Origin: Dioszegia crocea | Taxonomy: Eukaryota > Basidiomycota > Tremellomycetes > Tremellales > Bulleribasidiaceae | Direction of reading: 5' to 3' | DNA: 64,000 nt | NCBI GenBank assembly: GCA_001600615.1 | Contig: BCKK01000002.1 | Span: forward strand, 588,809 to 652,808 | Shown here: positions 36,330 through 46,879 of the stretch, piece after piece | Layout of the letters: the number at the start of each line of letters is the position of its first letter | How positions within the stretch are numbered: position 1 is the first letter of the stretch | Notes under the pieces: model-generated | Database searches by the model: none | Seen by the model: the letters and a program-made list of their open reading frames with translations, nothing else | What the model was told of the DNA's origin: nothing | Made by a program: the position numbers and the translations under genes

Positions 36330-36575
36330 CTCTGCAAGCTGGCTCGGTCTGGAAGGGCGGAGTGGAATTGGAGGTGTTTGCGCAGAGTGTTTCAGGCACG
36401 ACAACTGAAACCAGTTAAGATTTGGGAGGGTCAGGGATCTACCATACATCAACTTCGGTCAAGCGATATCTCCCAAATCAGACTCAAAGGTCAGGCTAGA
36501 CTCGCCCTGGACTCTTGATTTTGGACGTGTATCAATACCTCTCTCTGCACCCAGGACAAGAATCACGACACGAGA
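36330..36575. promoter_or_regulatory. Shared divergent promoter, MIOS/Sea4 and VMA21
   Basis: This 246-bp region separates the start codons of the two divergent genes. An in-frame upstream extension of MIOS to an ATG near 36452 exists but carries no family similarity. No specific motif was identified. Confidence 0.4.
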
Positions 36576-37026
36576 ATGGTCAATCCCGTCGCGACTGGCA
36601 AGATGGCCCCTCAACAGGGGGTCCAACCGTGAGTTACCTACATTGCGAGGATGATGTATGAACAGATAGGCGGCCTCTGTTTATGACCTGAATTGGAGAA
36701 GGGGAGCTAGGCCAGGTCAGATTGCTGACTTGACACCAGAGCCGTCTTATACAAACTTATCCTATTCGCCATCCTCATGGCTGTTGTCCCCATAGGCACC
36801 TACTTTGGCTCCCTGAGCTACATGTGGAATGGTGAGTCTCGTATCCTGATCGTGTAGCTATGGACACAGGCATCCAGCTGAGATCACAGGCTCTACGACC
36901 TACTCTGCCATCTCAGCCGTTATTGCCGCCAACATTGTCCTCGTCGGTTACGTCGTCGTTGCTTTCAGAGAAGAGGCTGCATACAACACTCCACCACCCC
37001 CGATATTGAGGAAAAAGGAGCAATAA
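36576..37026 (+). CDS. VMA21: V-ATPase assembly factor Vma21
   Basis: Vma21 is a small two-pass ER membrane protein that chaperones assembly of the V-ATPase V0 sector and escorts it to the Golgi. Three exons (36576-36628, 36740-36831, 36890-37026) give a 93-residue protein. The first membrane segment is YKLILFAILMAVVPIGTYFG, and the second is SAISAVIAANIVLVGYVVVA. The C-terminus ILRKKEQ ends in a dilysine KKxx signal, the ER retrieval signal expected of this family. Both introns have GTGAGT donors. The start is the first ATG and matches the short cytosolic N-terminus of the family. Confidence 0.93.
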
Positions 37027-37455
37027 TTGTCCGCAGACTGGATGCACACTGTGATTGGAGACGTACAGAGCGCTCGGACGTTGTCGAAGTCTTTGGCACG
37101 AAGTAAGGGTGGAGGCCTGCTATCAGGCTGAGAGGCTGATCTGTATGCTCACTCCTCGATTCTGAAATCAGTAGGCTTCTCACTTACTCACCACCTCTCT
37201 GATGGCAAAGCTCGATACCGAGTGCGTGACAAATCGGTAATTCGTGGGGCCAAAGACCATTGCCGCCGGGCTAGGACTCAATGTCGACGATCCCTCTCGT
37301 TCAACGATTGCAAGTAAAGTCACAGATTCCTGCCTAGCTATCGGCAGCGAGGTACAGTCGAGGCCTAACTCGTCTGCTAGACGCCAAATACCAGCGCTTT
37401 GACCGACCCAGCACGTGAGGCTTGCAAAAGCGCTTCATGACCAGCGCAAAATTGT
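37027..37455. other. Convergent 3' intergenic region
   Basis: This 429-bp stretch lies between the stops of VMA21 and the minus-strand toroid-like gene. It should contain the 3' ends of both transcripts. No gene, repeat or strong structure was noticed. Confidence 0.4.
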
Positions 37456-39512
37456 TCATGACATTACAAATGGACTCGCTGGCGGTTGAGTCTTCTTTAC
37501 CCCTATGACCAACGTCGGCGTGTCCTTCGCCCGCAGCGATCCCGGGAAAGTGTAGACGATTTCGTAAAACAGAGCGCCGTGGATTTTCTGTGAGAGGGAG
37601 AAGGTGACGGTCCGCTTGGCTGAGTCCACGACATTGCCGCTGAAGTGGAGGTCCAGACCGGGGAGGGAGCCTGAACCATCTTTGAGGAAATCGGAGTTGA
37701 GGGTCACACCGGGGATACAGCCGATGCGGACGGCGATTCGATTAGATGTGGGACTATCCTGGAAGGCGGTAGGACGCAGGTATCGGACAGTGAGGGAGTG
37801 AGCGTTGGCGACCACGGACGTGCACGCATTTTCAGGCCAGATCTTGATATCAGCCGACATTCCGCTTCGCGCCTCTCACATTGTACTCACCGATAGCCAG
37901 CCACAGCCATACCCATGATCCCCTGAATCCCACTGAATGATACCTGGGTGGAATTGTGCTGGAATCCCTTTCGGTCCGCCTATCCGATCCTCGTCAAATT
38001 CCACTCCGCCGATCGATAGACCCTCCTCAAGCCAGAACGTGTACCGCCTGGGACTTTTGTCGTGAGGGGGGAAGGTCGCTCGAGGTTCATAGAGATGAGG
38101 AGCGTACAGCTTGTGGAACTTAGCCCGTGTCTCATCGGTAAGCCCAGCTTCGGTGTAGGGCGCAGTGAGCATTTGCATGGGGATGAGACAGGCGTCGCCA
38201 AAGTGCTCAGACCCGTTCAAAGGGAAGGGCATGGGGGCTGCAAGTCAGCTGAGTTATGGCGGGGGCTCACCATCCTTCAAGCCTACCACCGATGCGATGT
38301 TCGCCGCGATAGTAGCATAGTACTAGCACATTAGCGGAAAGTAGAGCACATGTAGCGGCACGCACTTGGGTCATGCAATAGCCGTATGAGCGGTCCCATG
38401 GTCCAGCAACATTTTTCAAGGACGGGTTGTACGTCTCGGCTTCTCATCAGTTCGTCCAAGCTCGATCATACCTTGAGATTCCCATAGAGATTTCATAAGG
38501 CGAGGTGCAGCCTTCCGAATATGCGAGTCTTCGGGGCAGAATTTGGCGAGTGACAGAGCCATGAGAGTGACGCCGGCGTACGTCGGACTGTTGAACTCTC
38601 CTGGTGTGCCGTCTCGGTCAAACAGGTCGATGGTTTCCAGAGCCCATTCCTGAAGGTCAGCGGTGTGTCTATTGTCTAGCCCAGAAACGCACCTCTGCTT
38701 GCTTGATCAGGCTCATATCTCCGACCATGTGACCTGTATAGGTGGTACATACGCAACGCAGATACCAGGGCTGAGATCAGCAAGGCCATGCCGGGACTCA
38801 CATTGGTGTAAGACGGCCACATGTCGTCTCCATGGAAACCACCATACCGCTTGGCATTACCGATACAAGCGACGTGCATAGCCTTCCTTATTCCGGCTTT
38901 GAGCTCCTCGTCCAGCTTATCCGAGAACTGGTCCAGGATCTGCATAGCGGCCATCGTAAAGAAGAGACTAAAAAGTGAGCGTGTAATATGGCGTCCAAAG
39001 CGTAGCATACGCATTATTCGGATCTATGATTAGCTGACCCCTTCCGCTAAAGCTCACCATAAGAATCGTAGATCTACCAAGTCAGCGCTGAATCCTGGAT
39101 GTGCCTGGACAAAGAATTTACCTCGCCAACCCAGATTGGTTCGACTCCCGATGACCAGGGGTGGACAGCATGCTTCTTGAATCTAGCTTCAGCTCCATCA
39201 TCGATATCAACTAACGATCCGTAGTTCTGCTCGAAGGCGGGGTCAAGATCTTGCTGGGTCAAAGAATTCCTTAGGAGGTTTCGAGCCCTTTCAGCATCAC
39301 CAGGCCCGTCACGAGCTAGAAGACCGACTGAGTACCACGATGAAAGCTTTGCATTGTTAAAGCTAGCCGCTCAGCATAGAACCCATAATACGAAGCTGGA
39401 CTCACAGCAAAGGCGGTCGGTAATTGGCGTCCAGCACATCCATACCCAGGTGGAAGAGCGCCTTGTGTGAGTCAGATAGACCAGCTTGGTCGAGGAAGCC
39501 GCTGGACGACAT
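37456..39512 (-). CDS. Uncharacterised fungal protein, toroid-like; putative carbohydrate-active enzyme
   Basis: This multi-exon protein starts MSSSGFLDQAGLSDSHKALF. It has conserved-looking blocks such as MDVLDANYRPPLL joined to FNNAKLSSWYSVGLLARDG, KRYGGFHGDDMWPSYTNPGM, EFNSPTYAGVTLMALSLAKF, and NPSLKNVAGPWDRSYGYCMT. The C-terminal third turns from helical to beta-rich (LDLHFSGNVVDSAKRTVTFS, LFYEIVYTFPGSL). An alternating helical body of paired helices with a beta C-terminal part is the architecture of many polysaccharide lyases and (alpha/alpha)n-toroid hydrolases. I recall similar fungal proteins but no assigned function. No signal peptide is seen. It is divergent from a sugar permease across a palindrome-rich promoter, which supports a role in using some glycoside. 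The enzyme idea is inference. Confidence 0.7.
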
Positions 39513-39620
39513 GATGGTAGTGTATTGACCAGGTACGACGTAGAGGGAGCGAGATGAAAGCAAGCTTGTCTCATCCCACTCAGATCGTTGTCAACATGGA
39601 GGTCGGGGCTGATCGGTGTT

Positions 39621-39630
39621 CCGGCGCCGG
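39621..39630. promoter_or_regulatory. CCGGCGCCGG palindrome near toroid-like gene
   Basis: This perfect 10-bp palindrome lies about 110 bp upstream of the minus-strand gene. The same decamer occurs at 40635-40644 close to the other divergent gene. Paired CGG/CCG triplets are typical of sites for Zn2Cys6 regulators. Confidence 0.45.
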
Positions 39631-39703
39631 TGGATGTGATGACTTTCCAACGGAGTCCAACGGCCGCGGAAGCGGGATCCGATGACGCTCGTCCCAGACC
39701 GCC

Positions 39704-39751
39704 CACACGTCGGATGCGCCGATGCGGCACCTCGTAACGCTCACACGTCGG
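39704..39751. promoter_or_regulatory. Direct repeats of CACACGTCGG
   Basis: Two identical decamers CACACGTCGG lie at 39704-39713 and 39742-39751, 38 bp apart start to start, about 190-240 bp upstream of the toroid-like gene. They may be a second regulator site in this promoter. Function is inferred only from repetition. Confidence 0.4.
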
Positions 39752-40542
39752 GTCCGGAACCTCGTGGTGGAGACCCGAACAGTTCAGCACATTCCGTGAA
39801 TCAGCGATTGAGATCTGAGACACCCGTGCCGAAAGTTTATGACACCGTCCGGAGATTACTGTACCCGGTGACGCGGATTACTACTTTGAGAAATACAGCA
39901 GGCCCTGTCCGACTCCGCATTCCTTAGAATAAGCGCGGTCACACAGGCGTTCGACACCATGAAACGCATTCGCCTACACTAGCACTCCTTGCGCCTATCG
40001 ACATTCCCAGGGGAAGTAGACGGTCATGTACATCCTTTCAGACACGATTTTCATGCAGTGACTGCCGAGAAAACGAATACCGACTTGACCCGCTTTTTTC
40101 GCGAGCCAGCGACGCCAGCAAAGTCGATATTTCTCATGCGAAGGCGATTTCGGTGTGATTCTGTGAATGGAAGGTCCTGCTACAGCCTGGATATGTCTGA
40201 ACAATATAGGACTGCAGAACGGACCTCATATGGAACAAACTGGATGAATACAGTGACAGACGATGGAAATCTTAACTGATGTCCGCAGCCGGACTTCTAG
40301 AAGCTTCTAAAATTTGAGGGCACCGGATAATCCTCGGACGGGGCCCCGATCGCTGATCTTAACTTAAACTTACGGAGCCGAACTCCCGGCCCGAATAATG
40401 CCCCCGATGCCTAACAATAGCAAGTCGGGCTCACAATATACCTCAATATACATACCTCGAAAAAGCAGAACTAGCTTACATACAAGTCACTTATTACTCA
40501 ATCAGCTCGATGCACACAGGCACGCGGCGCCCGCCCTCCGGC

Positions 40543-40558
40543 CCATCGGCGCCGATGG
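40543..40558. promoter_or_regulatory. 16-bp palindrome CCATCGGCGCCGATGG
   Basis: This perfect palindrome shares the core CGGCGCCG with the two CCGGCGCCGG sites. It is about 170 bp upstream of the sugar permease start. Confidence 0.5.
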
Positions 40559-40631
40559 CGAGGCGCCGCGTCTGGGGTGGACGGGGTCTCCTAGAGTTGT
40601 CAGAGCTACTCCAGAGCTCTCCACAGATCAA

Positions 40632-40649
40632 CAATCCGGCGCCGGATTG
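40632..40649. promoter_or_regulatory. 18-bp perfect palindrome CAATCCGGCGCCGGATTG
   Basis: This is the longest perfect palindrome I noticed outside simple repeats. It contains CCGGCGCCGG at its centre and lies about 80-100 bp upstream of the permease ATG, the usual position of an activator site. Its length and symmetry suggest binding by a homodimer. Confidence 0.55.
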
Positions 40650-40728
40650 CCGAGGCTGACCCACATATATGGTCAGATGGTCAGACGATCACAGCTTCCC
40701 TGCTCGAAGTTACCACCACTCTCTAACA

Positions 40729-42670
40729 ATGCAGCACTCGGAGCAAAAGCCAAACATCCAGGAGATCAATGATATCTCGAGGCTCGATTCGCATGAGGCG
40801 GAGAAGGTTGCGCCTTTCGACGACTCGCACCTGCAGTAAATCTCTTTCAGCTCCGCCTCCTGTCTCGGCTGACAAGCAGGATCCAATCGTCCGACAAGCT
40901 CACACCTTTCCAGGCAGCTAAACGATTCCGACGTATAGGCTTTTATTGCTTCCTCGCTGCGTTTTCTGCATCGCTTGATGGATTCCAAGGTGAGTATCAA
41001 GCCCGATTTGTCGATTGGCGCTGATTTGTAGGCCACTTCAACGGCTCCATTGTGGCCAACAAGGGCTTCATCCAGCAATTCGCTCCTGCCGGTACCACTG
41101 TCCTCGACGCCAAGTGGGTTTCAATATGGGGTGGCATGTCCAGTACCTTCCAATTTCTTTGCGCTGTCTGCATGGTCTTTATGAACGATAAGTTCGGGCG
41201 ACGAAAGGGTCTTTGGGTCACTTGGGTACTCCTTGCTGCTGTGAGTTTGCGCCGAGTACGTGCTCAGGCATTAGCTAACGTCCAGTCCGTTCTGGCGGAG
41301 TCGCTGGTCACCACCAACGAGGGATGGATGGGCGCTAAGATTCTCGCTGGCGGTGGAATCGGTGCCATGCAGGCAACTCTACCCCTCTACATCAACGAGC
41401 TTTCCCCAACACAGATCCGAGGCTTCTTTACTGAGGCGTATACCTTGTACGTGGTCTTCACTTCCGTCCCGGCCCGACCTGACGCCTCAGCTGGTATGTT
41501 ACTGGTCAACTCATGTCGGCGGTCACTCTCCAACGCTTCAACATCGTTGCACCTTACTCCTTTCGCCAGGCTATCTACGTTCAATGGGGTCTCATTGGCG
41601 GTCTTTTCGTCATCTACTGCGTCCTACCGGAATCTCCTTGGTGGCTCATGCAAAAAGACCACGTCGACAAGGCCCGCCAATCCCTCACCCGTTTGAAGGG
41701 CGGTGTCCAAGACTATAACGTTGAAGTCGAGCTCGCCGTCATGCGGAACACCATCGATGAGCAGCGTGCTCGCGCTCAACAACTTGGAGCCATCCCCCTC
41801 AGAATGATCTTCCAAGGTCTGAACGGGAAGCGGCTACTCATTGCGCTCTGGCCCAAGATGCAGCAGCAATTCGTTGGTCTCTCAGTCTTTAACAACTACG
41901 CTACCTACTTCTGTGAGTGTACTTCGGCTTCGATCAGATCATCGCTGATGTGTCCCAGTCCAGGTTGCCGGCAACAGCGATCCCTTCCTCGTCACCGTCA
42001 TCCTCTCGTGTTGCCAGCTTCTCTCGATGTGCTTCACTATGGTCCTAGTCGATAACTGGGGACGTCGCCCTCTTACCGTCTACGGCTATATGGTTACAAC
42101 AGTCTCCGACTTTGGCATGGGGGCCGTTGGCATGTACGATGTCGCAGGCAACAAATCACTGGGCAGTGCTCTTGTCTTCTTCGCTTGTATCGCGACTTTC
42201 AGCACCACTTCGAGTTCCGCTATCGGTTATGCCTACCTGTCCGAAATCCCTAAGCAGGATCTCCGCGCGAAGAGTGCTGGTTGGGGTCTGTCAATCCCAA
42301 ACTTATTCAGCATCATGGTGAGTCTCTGGATATTCTTTTTTGGACTTGGTTAACGTACAGTTCTCGTTCGTTACCCCGATCATGATCAAAGGAACTGGGT
42401 CATTTGGAGGCTGGGGTGTCAGGACCGGGTTCTTCTTTGGTGAGTGATGAAACTTAGACAGTCCAAAATCGAGCTGATCAGGCAGGGTGCACCGGTGTCA
42501 TCGTCTGTGTGATTGGCTGGCTCATTGTCCCCGAAACTGCTCGTCGTACACCCGCCGAGATTGATGAGATGTTTGAGACTGGTGTACCCCTCAGGAAGTT
42601 TAAGGGATACGTTACCGAAGTGCAGAAGGAGCTCGCAGCCAAAGAGCAAGCGACGAGGGCGGGGGCCTAG
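40729..42670 (+). CDS. MFS sugar permease, alpha-glucoside (maltose permease) type
   Basis: This is a 12-segment plasma-membrane sugar:proton symporter of the major facilitator superfamily. Hallmarks are FYCFLAAFSASLDGFQGHFN in helix 1, VFMNDKFGRRKGLWVTWVLL (loop 2-3 GRR), LPLYINELSPTQIRGFFTEA, and PESPWWLMQKDHVDKARQSL. Later blocks are PKMQQQFVGLSVFNNYATYF, DNWGRRPLTVYGYMV and the C-terminal PETARRTPAEIDEMFETGVP followed by LRKFKGY. The last motif is close to that of fungal alpha-glucoside permeases. PESPWW carries Trp where PESPRW is usual. Introns of 45-60 nt are spliced at seven or so places. Substrate is inferred from similarity to the maltose permease group and is not certain. The gene shares its promoter with the toroid-like gene. 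Confidence 0.9.
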
Positions 42671-43051
42671 GTTGGAGAATGCTACATGTAGCCGGGATAC
42701 GTGTTGTACGTATTAAATCCTCGATGGTATGGAGGGGTGCAGTTATAAGTTTGGGTGATGCAGTTATTTATTGTCATGAAAAGTCCAGTAGGCATGTTGG
42801 CCGCAGTTGCAGATACGATTCACAAACCTGAGACTATGCGCAGTAGCGGCGAAAGCGGCGATCAAATGTTGAAACGTTGACTCGCATGTCGCAGCACAAG
42901 GGCCCGCCATTCGAAGCCATCACTTCGATTAGCCTCTCATCATCTGTCTATAATTATACATATAATCTAGCGACGCGACAGACAGCCTCACTCCCTTAGC
43001 AGTAGTGAACGGACGCGATATGCGCATATAAACCAAAAACTTCGCCTTATA
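42671..43051. other. Intergenic region between permease and TRM7
   Basis: This 381-bp stretch contains the permease 3' end (a TATTAAA-like signal near 42710) and the TRM7 promoter. It is AT-richer than the surroundings around 42945-42970. Nothing else was recognised. Confidence 0.4.
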
Positions 43052-44187
43052 ATGCCCTCTTCTCGCTCGTCTCTCGACAAACGAGACATCTACTATCGCC
43101 TTCATAAGTCTGCCGGATATCGCGCTCGGTCCGCCTACAAGCTTATCCATTTGGATGAGGAGTTTGACCTGTTTGGTGGGGTCGGAACGGTGGTAGATCT
43201 ATGTGCGGCACCAGGAAGCTGGAGCCAGGTCGTAGGGGAGAGAATGGGGTGAGTTTGGATTGACGTTCGAGTTTGCCTTGTTGCTGCGGCTGTGATGCTG
43301 TGTTCATGAGGCGTGAGAGAGGGGAGCCGAAGGTCGAGTTACAGGTGTAGGCAGGGCAACGTCCAATTTGTCGGCACAGGACTGCGAAAGTATCGGTCTA
43401 TTGGATGATGACTGACAAGCTAGACCTCAACTTGCCTCCGGCGAAGCTCGTCTCGTCTCGCTCGACCTACAGCCCATGGCGCCTCTACGACATACAACCA
43501 CTCTTCAGGCCGATCTCACAACTCCCTCCACTATCCCTCTCGTCCTCACACACCTAGCCAACAAAAAGGCCGACTTGGTGATCTGCGATGGCGCACCAGA
43601 CGTCACTGGCGTACACGATCTCGACGCGTATTTGCACCACCAGTTGCTCATGGCTGCATTCACGCTGACTCTGGCCATACTGGCGAGGGGCGGGACAGCG
43701 GTGTACAAGGTGTTCCTATCGCCGCTTGATCCACGGGGTGAGAAATTGCGCGAGGGGTTCAAGGTGTTTTTCAGGGCGGAGGAGGATGAGGGGGAGTGGT
43801 TTGAGGAGTATGATGATGATCAGGAGGGACAAGGGGGCGAGGAGGTCAGGGGAAAGGGGACGGATACGATGGGGAGGAGAGGAGGAGTGTGGATAAGGAA
43901 GCCCAGGAGTAGTCGGAAGGGCAGCGGGGGTGAGTGACTGTTGCCTTGAGTTGTGGCTGACTCCTACAGAGGCATTCTTGGTTTGCCGCAATTATGATCC
44001 CTCGACTGTACCTCTACCATCCGTATTCTCTGCCGAAGCTCTAGCGAACTTGACTACACAAACGACGGGCACTCTCACACTGGACTCCTTGGCGCATCTG
44101 GCAGGGGATGATGTGCAACTCAGCTCGGAACAGGCGAGGCGGTGGGAGGTATTGAAGGCTTGGGCAGGCAAAGGGGATCTCAAGTAG
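43052..44187 (+). CDS. TRM7: tRNA 2'-O-ribose methyltransferase Trm7 (FtsJ family)
   Basis: Trm7 (human FTSJ1) methylates the ribose of positions 32 and 34 in the anticodon loop of tRNA-Phe, tRNA-Trp and tRNA-Leu, with partners Trm732 and Trm734. The sequence opens [20 protein letters not shown] followed by [10 protein letters not shown], with the first catalytic Lys. It continues [20 protein letters not shown] (AdoMet-binding), [20 protein letters not shown] (catalytic Asp), [14 protein letters not shown] (Lys) and [15 protein letters not shown] (Glu). The first intron (43249-43423) is 175 nt, long for this window. An acidic insert ([20 protein letters not shown]) separates the last two motifs, where most homologues have a short loop. 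The stop falls inside a possible splice donor (CAA|GTAGGT at 44184) that could join the protein kinase gene downstream. Confidence 0.93.
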
Positions 44188-44252
44188 GTATCTGGCTACC
44201 ATCATGCAGGAGATCTACAAAGGATGGACTGGAATCTTACTGATCATCCTAG
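44184..44252 (+). other. Candidate intron joining TRM7 to the kinase in frame
   Basis: The 69-nt stretch begins GTAGGTATC, has a TACTGATC branch-like site and ends CCTAG. Removing it deletes the TRM7 stop and the 44224 ATG, and connects codon ...GAT CTC AA to T CCT ATG GCC in the kinase frame. Length and signals match other introns in the window. It is a prediction without transcript evidence. Confidence 0.45.
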
Positions 44253-46879
44253 TCCTATGGCCATTCTTTCCCCTACTGTACCTTCAATATCGGCGCCGAA
44301 GGATCTAGTCGACCATGAAGCTTCGATCGCCTTCCCCATGACACCGCCTGCCCCCTTATCACCCACCATCACCCGGACCGAGGCGACACCAGGTGCTGCA
44401 CCCCACAATCGACCGCCGCCTCCATTGTCCCTCGTCCTGCCATCCTCTACCCATCTCACACCGCCCCGACCTGGCCAGATCCCTGTACCCAGACCGTCAA
44501 CGCGTCATAGACAGAACCGATCTTCCATTGATTCAGACATCGTCTCGCCTATATCCCCCACGGCGCTCACTTCTGGATGGGACCACCTCGGCCCATCACC
44601 ACTCCCGTCCCCCATTTCGGGCTATCCACCAGGCGACCAGCCAGGCATCCTGAATCTCCGTCAAGAATACCCCATCCCTCCTCGGGAGCCCTACGCTCTA
44701 TCTCGCTACGTCGCTCCTGACCTATACACCGAGCCCGCGTATAACCACATTCGGGGAGACACAGACGGCGCGATCAGTCCTGCGCTGAGTACATCCAGTA
44801 AGACTGATATGTTTTTCAGCTCGGGTGCGAGTGGATCAGGGTCGGACATCCTGCCGGCGCCTCCTAGAGCGCTCGGATCGTCAAGCTCGAGTGGGGGTGC
44901 ATCCCTGGGTCGAACGGGATCGATTGGACGAGGCTGGCCCGCAGGTCGATCGCTACTGTCCGGTGAACGGGAGAAAGACAGGGCAGCTACGATGCCTACC
45001 ACACCTGTCGCATATGGTCTGCCTCCACCTCGGTCGGGGGACATCACGCCGAATGACAGCTGGGCGTTGCCGCCTAGGGCTTTCGAGGCGGTTTCCGCTC
45101 CGACTGGGAAGAGCGGGCCCGGTTTGGGCAATCCGGGAAATAGGGATCGGAGGTTGAGCGGGGCAGGGCGGGTTATGTCAATTGCGCAAGGGTTCGGGCA
45201 GGGTCAGGCGTACGGCAGGGAACGCACCGATTCAATCAACAGCGCGACTGAGCGAGTGATGGCTAGCCCACTTACGGGCTTGCCATCGGGCGAATCAATC
45301 CGCGGTCTCGCCAGCGCAAGCAGTAGTAGCGGGATTTCGGGCTCGGTGTTCAATCCGTTAATTAGGCCGATGGGCGGGGGAAGGAGAGAAAGCCAGATTG
45401 AGCGCGAGGAACATCGCACGACTACCGATCAGGAGGATGCGCTGAGTCCCGGAGATATCCTTGAAGCGATTGATGGGGATTCTGGCGGGCTAGAAGGGGT
45501 TAGTGAAGATTGGGAGATGGAAGATCCCGATGCCGCCAGAACACTACCGCATACACCTCCGGCTATGATGGGACTTCGCCATGGGAGGGAAGATGTCCTG
45601 GCGAGCTTCTCGGGGTCATTGCCGGTGGTGCCGATGCAAAGAGGGGATGGAGCAAAGCGGCGAAAGTGGAGGGTGGAGAAGAAGCTGGGCGAGGGTGCTT
45701 TCTCGGAAGTCTGGGCAGGGAACGCCGTGATGGGAGAGAGCGAAGAGCATGGACGGACAGAGGGTGAGCAATACCCTGACCCCGAGACCATACTGATCCT
45801 TGTAGCCGCTACTTCGCTACTGTCCCAGACTGCAGCTATCAAACTCCTCCCTCGCCGATTGACAGCGACCAACGATCGGACCCGCATATCCTTCCTCCGC
45901 GAGGTGGGCGTTCTGTCCCGCTTATCCCACCCCTGCATCGTCTCTTTCATCGACGACTTCGAGACCAAGGGATATTACTGCCTGGCTCTTGAGAGGGTTG
46001 ATGGTGGAGAGCTGTTCGAGGTGATTCAAAGTCCGAAGTGGAGCATCTTGATGGGCCAGTCGGAAGATGCGGGATCAAACAGTGGGGAATCGCTAGGAAG
46101 TGCCGGGGAGATCATCGTGAGGAGGATATTCAGCGAGCTTGTGAGAGCAACGGCGTTCTTGCATGCCTGCGGGGTTGTGCATCGGGATATCAAGCTTGAG
46201 AGTGAGTTGACATCAGGGTTTCGGCTGACCAATAGATATACTTCTTACATACAATCCAATCCTTAATCTTCCCGCTCATCCATCACCCGAGGCCATTCTC
46301 GCTGCCCTCCCACCGCTGTCCCAACCCTTCATCAAACTTACCGACTTCGGTCTCTCCCGGTTCATTTCCCCTTCCTCTCCCAATTTGACAACTCGATGTG
46401 GCTCGGAGTCTTTCGCTGCTCCCGAGATTATTATGGGGAAACCGTATGATGGGCGAAATACCGATAGCTGGGCATGTGGTGTGGTGCTCTACGCCATGAT
46501 GACGGGGGAACTGCCCTTTGATGGGTTAGCCCCTGTTCACTCAACCGACGAGGACGACAGGGAGGAGAGAAGGAAGAGGATGTTGAGAATAGCCAAAGGG
46601 GCGTATAAGTGGCCGAAGGAGGGTCTAGGGAGCAGGTGTAGTCAAGGTGTAAAGACTGTCGTGTCGTGGTTGCTGGTCAGAGATCCTATGCAGAGGGCTA
46701 GGATGGACGATATATGGGAGGAGGGGTGGATGAATGGGCCCGGTTCAGTCGGACCATATAAGAAGGCTGGAGATGGGTCTGATGATACGGCTGGGAGTCT
46801 CAAAGAGGGAGAGAGGAAGAAGGTATTGGATGGCTGGGTGGTCTTGGGTGGGAGTGGCGATGTGGCGGGGGTCGAGTGA
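44224..46879 (+). CDS. Serine/threonine protein kinase, CAMK-like, with long disordered N-terminus
   Basis: The catalytic domain is complete. It has the glycine loop VEKKLGEGAFSEVWAG, the ATP-binding lysine in AAIKLLPRRL, LREVGVLSRLSHPCIVSFID, and the catalytic loop VVHRDIKLEN (split by a 35-40-nt intron near 46201). Then come KLTDFGLSRF, CGSESFAAPEIIMGKPYDGR and TDSWACGVVLYAMMTGELPF. This fits fungal CAMK-group kinases; the exact subfamily is not clear to me. About 480 residues before the domain are Ser/Pro/Gly-rich and disordered, with SPISP-type sites that could be phosphorylated. An insert separates beta-2 and beta-3 (about 30 residues including DPETILILVA). The ATG at 44224 lies 36 bp after the TRM7 stop, leaving almost no room for a promoter. 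The next in-frame ATG is 44257, and fusion to TRM7 is possible. Confidence 0.88.

Larger units (their letters stand above)
39513..40728. promoter_or_regulatory. Shared 1.2-kb divergent promoter with CGG palindromes
   Basis: This region separates the toroid-like gene (minus, start 39512) from the sugar permease (plus, start 40729). It holds two copies of CCGGCGCCGG, a third CGGCGCCG palindrome and two direct copies of CACACGTCGG, each listed separately. No open frame in it looks like a gene. Confidence 0.6.

Noticed and set aside
36330..36452. Upstream ATG extending MIOS/Sea4
   Set aside because: The extension lacks family similarity and would take up half of the 246-bp divergent promoter. 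MSTEPRR at 36329 directly precedes the propeller.
39125..39160. GGTTCGACTCC resembling a tRNA B-box
   Set aside because: It falls within a coding exon of the toroid-like gene, has no matching A-box upstream, and the T-stem does not pair.
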